A model generated the notes under the pieces. It saw nothing but the letters and a program-made list of their open reading frames with translations, ran no database searches and had not been told where the DNA came from. From assembly GCA_021818925.1 (NCBI GenBank), contig JAKASU010000001.1:522911-586910 (forward strand): 64,000 nucleotides of DNA, in the 5' to 3' direction. Positions within the stretch are counted from its first letter, which is position 1; every line of letters begins with the position of its first letter. The position numbers and the translations under genes are program-made. Origin of the DNA: Microcaldota archaeon. GTDB taxonomy: Archaea; Micrarchaeota; Micrarchaeia; Micrarchaeales; CABMGC01. Positions 24,024 to 30,305 of this stretch are shown piece by piece.

Positions 24024-24383
24024 TTACTTTAAGTGTTTATTAAAAGTTCTCCCGAAATCGTCTTCTATTCTTATTATGTCGTTCTCATCGAATTTCCCAA
24101 ACGCAACTTCAAGTACGATAGTGTCAGTTAATCCGGTTATTCTGTGTTTTGCAAGTTTTGGCACTACCGTTTCGCCGTCCTTGCGCAGTTTTTTGTCCTT
24201 TCCGTTGATCGTAACTACAGCTTCTCCTGATACGACATGCCAGAACTCAGACCTGTGCCTGTGGTACTGGTAGCTGAGTTTTTTGCCCGCTTTAATGTAG
24301 AGGAGTTTGACTGTACTTCTTTCGTTGAGGGTGAATTGTTCGAATCTCCCCCATGGTCGCTCGTCTGTTATTTTTGTTCCCAT
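24024..24383 (-). CDS. Cupin, phosphomannose isomerase type II-like
   Basis: A 119-residue single cupin domain related to the C-terminal isomerase half of bifunctional GDP-mannose enzymes; it would interconvert fructose-6-P and mannose-6-P. Seen: RPWGRFEQF at the N-terminus, KLSYQYHRHRSEFWHVVSGE with the metal-binding histidines and glutamate, then VVPKLAKHRITGL. It lies 15 bases upstream of the WecB-like gene on the same strand and shares its A/T-rich composition, so both may serve glycan precursor synthesis. Confidence 0.85.
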   Translation of the reverse strand: MGTKITDERPWGRFEQFTLNERSTVKLLYIKAGKKLSYQYHRHRSEFWHVVSGEAVVTINGKDKKLRKDGETVVPKLAKHRITGLTDTIVLEVAFGKFDENDIIRIEDDFGRTFNKHLK

Positions 24384-24398
24384 TTTCCCAAAATTTTA

Positions 24399-25310
24399 TC
24401 ATATGTAGGTCAGCCAATCTTCGAAATCCTTGTTTTTGCCCGTCACGACTTCGCTGTAAGCATCCATCAGCATCTTTGTTATCGGACCGGATTTGCCGTT
24501 TCCTATCTTCTTGGAGTCTATCTTGGTTATCGGGGTCAGCTCTGCCGCAGTTCCTGAGAAGAACACCTCGTCACTCGTGTACAGTTCCTCGCGGTGGATC
24601 TCTAGCTCCTCAACCTCGAGCCCTTTCGCTTCGGCTATCTTTATTACGCTGTCCCTTGTTATGCCGAGAAGTATGTCTGCGGTCTTCGAAGGCGTGACGA
24701 TCCTCCCGTTTTGGACCATGAAGATGTTCTCTCCGGGGCCTTCGGCAACGTAGCCGTCATGCGACAGCATTATCGCCTCTTCAGCACCGTCTTTTTTCGC
24801 CTCCATGGAGGCGAGTATGGAGTTCAGATAGTTCCCGCTGCCTTTTGCCTCCGGAGGCATTATCAGCGAGTTGATCCTCTGCCACGAGGATACCTTGCAG
24901 CTTATGCCCTTCTCCTTGTTGGCGAAGTAGCTCCCGAACGGGATTGCTGCGACTATGACGCTGACCTTCTTTCCCATCGGGTTGAGGCCTATGTGCTGGT
25001 CGTTGTAGAAACCGAACGGCCTTATGTAGCACTCATCAAGCCCGTTCTTTGACACAGTGTCGATTATCGCCTTTGAGAGGGCCTTCGGAGTTATCGGAAG
25101 AGGCATGCCGTAGATCTCAGCGGTGTTGAAGAACCTCTTGACGTGGTCGCTCAGTCTGAATATCGCGGGCCCGTTGCCTGTCCTGTAAGCCCTTATACCC
25201 TCGAAGATGCCGCTGCCGTACTGCAGGGAGTGAGTGAGCACGTGCACTTGAGCTTCTGCAAACCCAATAAACTTGCCATCGAACCATATGTGCTGTTCCT
25301 TTCGCTGCAT
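24399..25310 (-). CDS. ilvE: Branched-chain amino acid aminotransferase
   Basis: Class IV PLP aminotransferase that makes Leu, Ile and Val from their 2-oxo acids. The 303-residue protein has HVLTHSLQYGSGIFEGIRAY near residues 25-44, the PLP lysine in PPEAKGSGNYLNS, the YVAEGPGENIFMV loop, and FFSGTAAELTPI near the C-terminus. Length and motifs are those of the family. It is followed within 15 bases by the cupin gene, but no other branched-chain pathway gene is in the window. Confidence 0.93.
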   Translation of the reverse strand: MQRKEQHIWFDGKFIGFAEAQVHVLTHSLQYGSGIFEGIRAYRTGNGPAIFRLSDHVKRFFNTAEIYGMPLPITPKALSKAIIDTVSKNGLDECYIRPFGFYNDQHIGLNPMGKKVSVIVAAIPFGSYFANKEKGISCKVSSWQRINSLIMPPEAKGSGNYLNSILASMEAKKDGAEEAIMLSHDGYVAEGPGENIFMVQNGRIVTPSKTADILLGITRDSVIKIAEAKGLEVEELEIHREELYTSDEVFFSGTAAELTPITKIDSKKIGNGKSGPITKMLMDAYSEVVTGKNKDFEDWLTYI

Positions 25311-25344
25311 GCTACTCCTTTGTAAGCAAAATTAAAATATGCGT

Positions 25345-25698
25345 TTAGAATACAGGTCCAAACCCATAGTTGGAGAGCGGATTATTCCGCCCTCCTTGTA
25401 CCCCATCCTTCCTCACGTCGCTCATGTAAGCGCGGAAGGCCTCTAGTCCCTTATCGGTCATCCTTAGAGGCTTCTGCTCCTCCCCTCTTTCCGTGAATTC
25501 CACCACACCCTTGTCCTTAAGTTTCTTCAGCACGTACCACGCTCCGCTGCGGGATATCTCATAGCGGTCGCACATGTACTCGACGAAGCTCGTTGCTGTG
25601 GACCCCCAATCCATGCCTATCTCAGCAAGCACCTGGGCCTCCTTCCCGCTAAGACGGAGCACCGCAATAGCATAGCTACTAGTTCGTCCCACTTGCAT
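25345..25698 (-). CDS. Winged-helix transcriptional regulator
   Basis: A 117-residue protein with one winged-helix domain: a helix with SGKEAQVLAEIG, a recognition helix in SRSGAWYVLKKLKDKGVVEF and a wing (TERGEEQKPLRMTDKG), similar to PadR/MarR-type regulators. The C-terminal 20 residues are Gly/Asn-rich and probably disordered. No ligand domain is seen. It precedes ilvE on the same strand by 34 bases, so it may control that unit. Confidence 0.75.
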   Translation of the reverse strand: MQVGRTSSYAIAVLRLSGKEAQVLAEIGMDWGSTATSFVEYMCDRYEISRSGAWYVLKKLKDKGVVEFTERGEEQKPLRMTDKGLEAFRAYMSDVRKDGVQGGRNNPLSNYGFGPVF

Positions 25699-25876
25699 AA
25701 GAGCACCAGAAGAAAGACAGAAAGCTTAGCCCTTACGCAGCGGGCTTGATATTATTAGCAAAGTAGCATGTCAGAGGCATGCTTGTGGCTATCCTTGAGA
25801 ATGAGTCGTGCCACTGCATTTCTCTTTCGCTGCTTTGCATACGAACACAGTATTTTATTTGTTCGTTGCTCATGCT

Positions 25877-25884
25877 ATTTAAAT
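25877..25884 (+). promoter_or_regulatory. TATA box of the GxGD peptidase gene
   Basis: ATTTAAAT is centred 28 bases before the ATG at 25909, the spacing of a leaderless archaeal transcript. The 210-base gap at 25699-25908 otherwise holds only two short inverted repeats (AGCCC/GGGCT near 25730 and GCATG/CATGC near 25770). Confidence 0.6.
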
Positions 25885-25908
25885 CTTTTGTGCTGAATCT
25901 GGGAGAGA

Positions 25909-26760
25909 ATGGACTTACAGATGACGGTGTCACTGTTTGCGCTGCTTGCAGTAGCGGTGCTCTACGCTGCGTTCGATCTCTTCAACAAGAGGAATGTGCC
26001 TGACGTCTTCGCCTATCTGAGCGTCATAGTAGGGGTAATCATCACTTTTGCCTTCAACCAGGCCGACCTGCTGTACAGCCTGGCGATAGCGCTCACCGTA
26101 GGGGTCATAGGATACGTGATATACAGGATGGGTTTGTGGGGAGCGGGCGATTACTTTGAGCTTGTGGCCATAAGCCTGATCTTTCCGATACAGCCGTTGC
26201 CGATATTAGCTAACGTGGCACAGTTGGACCTCCCTTTTATACTGTCTGTCTTCATAGCTACGGGGGTTGCGGCGATATGGATAGTGCCGATATTCTATCT
26301 GGTTTTTGTTAAGAAAAGTTGGAGGAAGATGCCTGACGAGAAACACGTGATCTACGGCGTATCCCTATTCCTGCTGTACATGATTCTCCTGTTCTTCGTC
26401 TACTACTTCTACGGGTCGACGCTGGGAAGGGTGGCACTCATAATGGTCGTTGCCGTGCCTTCGGCGATCACGCTTGTGTTCGAGGAAGAAATAACCTCAA
26501 GGATGGTGGAGAATATCTATCCAAGGCAACTTGACGAAGGCGACATAATAGCATTCAACATGATGAGCATTTCTGAGATAAAACGTTTCAGCAAGTACAA
26601 GGGTTTCGGAAGGCTTGCCACGAAGAAACTTATTGCTCGCATGAGGAACTCGAGGGAGAAGCTTCCAGTATACAGGAACGCCGCGCCTCTAGCGGTCTTC
26701 ATACTGATAGGAATAATCATCTCGCTCTTATTCGGAAACGTGGTTCTGTTCTTGGTGTAG
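25909..26760 (+). CDS. GxGD-type prepilin/preflagellin peptidase-like membrane protein
   Basis: Membrane aspartyl protease of the A24 family, which cleaves class III signal peptides of pilin- and archaellin-like proteins. The 283-residue protein has six or more membrane helices. The two catalytic aspartates are in AAFDLFNKRNVPD (Asp near residue 22) and GLWGAGDYFEL (GAGD near 78), the expected order. The C-terminal part with YPRQLDEGD and SISEIKRFSKYKGFG-like loop is longer than in FlaK. No pilin, secretion ATPase or archaellin gene is nearby. Confidence 0.8.
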   Translation: MDLQMTVSLFALLAVAVLYAAFDLFNKRNVPDVFAYLSVIVGVIITFAFNQADLLYSLAIALTVGVIGYVIYRMGLWGAGDYFELVAISLIFPIQPLPILANVAQLDLPFILSVFIATGVAAIWIVPIFYLVFVKKSWRKMPDEKHVIYGVSLFLLYMILLFFVYYFYGSTLGRVALIMVVAVPSAITLVFEEEITSRMVENIYPRQLDEGDIIAFNMMSISEIKRFSKYKGFGRLATKKLIARMRNSREKLPVYRNAAPLAVFILIGIIISLLFGNVVLFLV

Positions 26761-27636
26761 TCAGTACACCAGGTCCAGAAGGTCGTCCTCGGAATGTACT
26801 CTGGATATCTCTTCCTTGCCTACAACAGGCACGCCCAGCACGCGCCCCTTCTTCCTGCTGCTTAGGAAGAACGGATAGTTGTTCTCGAATGTTTCGCGTA
26901 TCGCGCTGAAGAATGTTGCCCGCTTTGCAAGCGTCCTCGAGTTGGCGTCAAGGCTTATCTCGAATAAGTTCTTGTCCTTGGCGACGATGTCAAACGGGGC
27001 TGTGTTTAGTTTGAGCGCCTGCATTCCAGTGCCTTCCAGGGTGCCGGTTTTGAATACGGTCCTTCTGTAGTACTGCTGACTCTCGGTCCTGACCGAATCT
27101 CCAAGTATTTTTTCCAACCTGGTCACTGTGGTCATCGCGGCGTAGTTCGACGAACGTTCGTGCTTGTAGAGTGTCGATATTGATATTTTGGCCCGCCTTG
27201 CCAGGTCGGGGGCGTTGGATCCCGACATCTTCCTGAGCCTGCGGAGTTTGGTGCCGTCCACCATCGCCTTCAAGCCCACGGATTTAGACGCTAGCGGGCT
27301 TGTGGCAGAATCGGAAAGGTTGGAAAGCATCTCTGGCGAGACACATCTTATCGAGAAGCGATAGTAGCTTACGCCTAGTTTGAGCTTATTGTTCTTCGAA
27401 ACCTCGCCGACCACCAGCGGTTCGGCGCCCATGAACTGCGAAAGTTTTGAGAGCGCGACGGCCTCTTTCCTGGTCACCGAGTCTATGTTGTGCACCGCCT
27501 TGATTATGTACTTGCCTTCGCGGCCCTGTGCAAAGATGTCTGCAAAGGTGTGCATGTTGCTTGCCAATACCGTTGCAAACCCGCTCTCTCTGAGCTCGTG
27601 CTCCGCGGTCTTTGCTGTGCTGCCTCTTTTCATCAA
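26761..27636 (-). CDS. Archaeal HTH transcriptional regulator with flanking domains
   Basis: A 291-residue protein of an archaea-specific family annotated as putative HTH-type regulatory protein. The N-terminal third resembles a restriction-endonuclease-like fold (FADIFAQGREGKYIIKAVHN), the middle holds an Xre-type helix-turn-helix (KLRRLRKMSGSNAPDLARRAKIS then LYKHERSSN), and the C-terminal third is a second alpha/beta domain (FDIVAKDKNLFEIS). Whether the N-terminal domain cuts DNA is unknown; I see no complete PD-(D/E)XK triad. It is convergent with the peptidase gene. Confidence 0.75.
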   Translation of the reverse strand: MMKRGSTAKTAEHELRESGFATVLASNMHTFADIFAQGREGKYIIKAVHNIDSVTRKEAVALSKLSQFMGAEPLVVGEVSKNNKLKLGVSYYRFSIRCVSPEMLSNLSDSATSPLASKSVGLKAMVDGTKLRRLRKMSGSNAPDLARRAKISISTLYKHERSSNYAAMTTVTRLEKILGDSVRTESQQYYRRTVFKTGTLEGTGMQALKLNTAPFDIVAKDKNLFEISLDANSRTLAKRATFFSAIRETFENNYPFFLSSRKKGRVLGVPVVGKEEISRVHSEDDLLDLVY

Positions 27637-27676
27637 CGGTATTTGCAGGTAAAGGCTTTTATTACAAACAAAAACG

Positions 27677-27751
27677 TGCTCCCGCCGGGATTCGAACCCG
27701 GGTTACGGGGTTGAAAGCCCTGTGTCCTTGGCCGGACTAGACGACGGGAGC
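27677..27751 (-). tRNA. tRNA-Glu(TTC)
   Basis: On the minus strand the acceptor GCTCCCG pairs with CGGGAGC, discriminator A. The anticodon loop CTTTCAA gives TTC. The T arm is CCGGG-TTCGAAT-CCCGG. The anticodon stem CAGGG/CCCCG has one A-C mismatch. No intron. Confidence 0.94.
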
Positions 27752-27784
27752 AGGCTTATACTCGGCTCTGGGCTTATTTATTTG

Positions 27785-28387
27785 TTACCTTCTTGAGAGG
27801 AACTTATCGACTATCTGCCGCACCTCATTGCTTGTTTCGTCGACGCCGTTCTCGCCGTTCACTATCTTGAACTTGAAGCGCTTGGCCAGGTTCAGGTACG
27901 CCCTCCTGACCTTGTTGAGAGATTCCCTTTTCTCGAAGATCTCTCGCTTCTCCCTTCCGCTCTCTATGCGCGTTAGCGAGATATCTGGGCTTATGTCTAT
28001 GAAGATCGTGAGGTCTGGCATGCGGAACTCACGATTCACGTTGAAGAGCCAATGAGCATCGACTCCGGCTGCGAAACCGTAGGCGAGCGTGGAAAACATG
28101 TACCTGTCGCATACAACCACCCTGCCTTTGTACAGCGCCGGCTCTATCTCGTCCTCTAGATGCCTCGCCCTGTCAGCACAGAAAAGAAGCTGAAGAGACT
28201 TGAACGACGTGCTCCAGTCCTCTTTCAGCGCCGCCCTTATCATTCCGCCTATGAGCCCTGTTGTGGGTTCCTTGGTGAGCAGCGTCTTGTAGCCCTCTTT
28301 CCTCAGGTGCGTTTCGAGAAACGTTGCCTGTGTGGATATGCCTGAACCGTCTAGCCCTTCGAGAACAATGAACGCTCCTCTCGCCAC
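27785..28387 (-). CDS. tmk: Thymidylate kinase with P-loop Lys replaced by Ile
   Basis: Phosphorylates dTMP to dTDP. The 200-residue protein has the Tmk order: FIVLEGLDGSGISTQ at residues 6-20, LTKEPTTGLIGG, the DRY motif in VVCDRYMFSTLAYG, and MPDLTIFIDISP. The canonical P-loop lysine is Ile17 (codon ATA). I recall related Tmk proteins with Thr at this place, so the loss need not mean inactivity, but it is unusual. A second kinase gene with an intact lysine is divergently transcribed next to it. Confidence 0.85.
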   Translation of the reverse strand: MARGAFIVLEGLDGSGISTQATFLETHLRKEGYKTLLTKEPTTGLIGGMIRAALKEDWSTSFKSLQLLFCADRARHLEDEIEPALYKGRVVVCDRYMFSTLAYGFAAGVDAHWLFNVNREFRMPDLTIFIDISPDISLTRIESGREKREIFEKRESLNKVRRAYLNLAKRFKFKIVNGENGVDETSNEVRQIVDKFLSRR

Positions 28388-28536
28388 TAAAACACTGTTT
28401 GATCCAACGGAAATTCTATAAACAGTTTAATAAACATACGTAAAAAACTTACCACCTTTCGTGTCTTTACATGCAGACAAATATCGTACAGTAAGAAGTA
28501 AAAAGCTCTAGCATCAACTATTCTGGATTCTTCTTC

Positions 28537-28540
28537 GGTG
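28537..28540 (+). promoter_or_regulatory. GGTG ribosome-binding site before a non-standard start
   Basis: GGTG lies five bases before ATC at 28546, the same type of site seen before other genes in this window. It supports an ATC start for the second thymidylate kinase. Confidence 0.4.
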
Positions 28541-28545
28541 TTTTT

Positions 28546-29208
28546 ATCAGGGGGCTATTAATTGCTGTAGAAGGCGCAGACGGCGTAGGCAAGCACACGC
28601 AGGTGGAATTGCTCAGAAAGGATTTGGAGGCGCAGAAACATAGCGTAATCATCCACTCCTTCCCAGATTACGAGTCTGAGGACGGCAAACGCATACGCAG
28701 ACACCTGACAGGGACGGATCCAATGAGCAAGAAAGTGTCTTTTGCCGTGTACTTGACAGACATGCTCGTGAAAGAGGACCTGATAGAAAAGGAACTGGAG
28801 GAAGGGAACGACGTCATACTTGACAGGTATATCTTCAGCACAATAGCGTATGGCAGCGCGGCGGGCACAGACTATGAAAACGCCAAGGCGATTGAGCGTG
28901 CCTTCGCATTGCCACAGCCGGATATTGTTGTGTACATAGATATGCCGATAGAAAAGTCAATGCTATTGAAAGCCGCGCAGAGGAAACTGGAAAACGATGA
29001 GGTTGATAAGTACGAAAGAAACCGAGTTTTGCAAGAAAAAGTCAGGGAGGTGTTCGCTAGGCTCATGGACGAAAATTTCATGGCAAGAAAGTGGGTAAGA
29101 GTGGCAGGGCACAAAAGCATAGAAGAAGTGCACACCTCAATCATGAATGCTATTATGCCTGCGTTTGAGGCAGATAAAACCAAGGTGAAATCACATGATA
29201 CTGTCTGA
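28546..29208 (+). CDS. tmk: Second thymidylate kinase; no standard start codon
   Basis: dTMP kinase homologue. The P-loop IAVEGADGVGKHTQ, the DRY motif in VILDRYIFSTIAYGS and PDIVVYIDMP are all present. The first ATG, GTG or TTG in this frame after the upstream stop at 28492 is the GTG at 28603, which lies after the P-loop, so it cannot be the true start. ATC at 28546 aligns with the usual Met position and has GGTG five bases upstream; ATT at 28561 is the other option. With ATC the protein has 220 residues, normal for the family. A sequencing error or frameshift near 28540 is possible. The end overlaps dcd by 14 bases. Confidence 0.75.
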   Translation: MRGLLIAVEGADGVGKHTQVELLRKDLEAQKHSVIIHSFPDYESEDGKRIRRHLTGTDPMSKKVSFAVYLTDMLVKEDLIEKELEEGNDVILDRYIFSTIAYGSAAGTDYENAKAIERAFALPQPDIVVYIDMPIEKSMLLKAAQRKLENDEVDKYERNRVLQEKVREVFARLMDENFMARKWVRVAGHKSIEEVHTSIMNAIMPAFEADKTKVKSHDTV

Positions 29209-29743
29209 CTTCGATCTTGAAAGCTACATACGTGACAAGAGGCTCGTTGTACGGCCTTTCCACGAGAGCACAATAAGGGAAAACGGGCTCGACCTTAGGC
29301 TGAGCAACCAGATCGCGGTGAAGAACACGAAAATGAGCAAGAATTTTGTGCTGGATCCTTATGACGAGAAGAGCCTGAAGAAGGAGTACAAGGTGATGAA
29401 GAGCGCAAGCGAGTTCGCGCTGCCTGGAATGGCCCAGGTGCTCATATCGACGCTTGAGTACCTAGAGCTGCCGGATAATCTGATGGGGTTTATAGAGCTG
29501 AGGAGCACGTGGTGCAGGCACGGGCTCAGCATGCCTCCATCAATAATCGACGCGGGCTTCAAGGGCAACATAACCCTTGAAATAATAAACCACAGCCCTT
29601 ACGCAATCAAGCTGAAGCCGAAAACTAGGTTCGCTCACATAATCTTCGCTACCACGCTCAACCGTGTCAGGAATGCATACTCGGGGCTCTACCTTGGCCA
29701 GCGCGGGATACGTCTGCCTAAGGTAATAAAGGAATTACCTTGA
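29195..29743 (+). CDS. dcd: dCTP deaminase
   Basis: Converts dCTP to dUTP, or to dUMP in bifunctional forms, for thymidylate supply. The 182-residue protein has MILSDFDLESYI, ENGLDLRLSNQ, and the active site ELRSTWCRHGLSMPPSIIDAGFKG (core: RSTWCRHGLS and IDAGFKGNITLE). A ribosome-binding site AAGGTGA lies before the ATG. It overlaps the second thymidylate kinase gene, so both are probably one operon for dTTP synthesis. Its end overlaps the convergent PRC-barrel gene by nine bases. Confidence 0.94.
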   Translation: MILSDFDLESYIRDKRLVVRPFHESTIRENGLDLRLSNQIAVKNTKMSKNFVLDPYDEKSLKKEYKVMKSASEFALPGMAQVLISTLEYLELPDNLMGFIELRSTWCRHGLSMPPSIIDAGFKGNITLEIINHSPYAIKLKPKTRFAHIIFATTLNRVRNAYSGLYLGQRGIRLPKVIKELP

Positions 29744-30013
29744 AAGGTCGTTTACCTCTTCCTTAGTCGTTTCCTGCCCGCCTACCGAAGGTGCCGAAAC
29801 AAGCACAACGTCGCCTACGTTCTTCACGCTCTTGTAGAGGACGCTCTTCTGCATCAGCATCTTTCTCATGTCACCCTTCAGTCCCTTCATGGGCATCATG
29901 AGAAGCCTGCTTACCTCGCCCTTCTCAAGGTCGACTATTATGTCCTGCACCTCGCCTAGGTACTGTCCTGAATCGCTGTAGATGTCCATCCTGTAGATCT
30001 CGGAAAGCTTCAT
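29735..30013 (-). CDS. PRC-barrel domain protein
   Basis: A 92-residue protein made of one PRC-barrel: YRMDIYSDSGQYLGEVQDIIVDLEKGEVSRLLM followed by a basic loop and VGDVVLVSAP. Stand-alone PRC-barrel proteins of this size are widespread in archaea; links to RNA processing or cell division have been suggested for some, but the role here is unknown. It ends inside dcd on the opposite strand. Confidence 0.88.
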   Translation of the reverse strand: MKLSEIYRMDIYSDSGQYLGEVQDIIVDLEKGEVSRLLMMPMKGLKGDMRKMLMQKSVLYKSVKNVGDVVLVSAPSVGGQETTKEEVNDLSR

Positions 30014-30160
30014 CTTCTCGCCTTGTCGCCGCTACTATACCGACGGATACATTTATAAGTTTTAAACAATAGCGGAACAGAAACTCTGGATGAAGGCACT
30101 GCGAAAACGTGGAGGGAACGTAAATTTTGTTTAGTATAAGAAAGATTTCCTTACCTAGTT

Positions 30161-30168
30161 TTTATAAA
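30161..30168 (+). promoter_or_regulatory. TATA box upstream of the helicase-nuclease leader
   Basis: TTTATAAA, preceded by an A/T-rich stretch, predicts transcription from about 30190, some 115 bases before the helicase ATG at 30306. Confidence 0.6.
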
Positions 30169-30191
30169 TTTGATTAGGCTGCATATAACAT

Positions 30192-30199
30192 CGCACTGG
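30192..30199. repeat. Direct repeat copy 1 (CGCACTGG)
   Basis: Identical to 30289-30296, 97 bases downstream. It sits at the predicted transcription start of the helicase leader. Confidence 0.6.
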
Positions 30200-30288
30200 C
30201 GACTAGGTCGGGGACTAATTGAACGCCGGGATAAGAATTCGAAGGCGAAGCCAAATTGAGGCAGAGCCGAAGGTACGCTCGACGCCAA

Positions 30289-30296
30289 CGCACTGG
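30289..30296. repeat. Direct repeat copy 2 (CGCACTGG)
   Basis: Identical to 30192-30199. It ends nine bases before the helicase ATG. Confidence 0.6.
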
Positions 30297-30305
30297 TAGA
30301 TTATA

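Larger units (their letters stand above)
30190..30300 (+). ncRNA. Candidate structured leader or small RNA flanked by 8-bp direct repeats
   Basis: Between the TATA box and the helicase ATG lies a G/C-rich segment in otherwise A/T-rich flanks. CGCACTGG occurs at 30192-30199 and again at 30289-30296. Inside, TGGCG near 30197 can pair with CGCCA near 30283, and two small hairpins, GGCGAAGCC and GGCAGAGCC, lie in tandem near 30244-30268. It fits no rRNA, tRNA, SRP or RNase P RNA that I can recognise. It could be a regulatory leader, a small RNA or a short insertion with an 8-bp target duplication. Confidence 0.35.

Noticed and set aside
25733-25873. Possible 46-codon ORF on the minus strand
   Set aside because: No ribosome-binding site, the A/T-rich TATA-like box is only about ten bases from the ATG, and no domain is visible; the same box is better explained as the promoter of the GxGD peptidase.
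30190-30300. SRP RNA or RNase P RNA
   Set aside because: A short CTAGGTCGGGG resembles part of the SRP Alu region, but the S-domain loop and the RNase P conserved regions are absent and the segment is too short.
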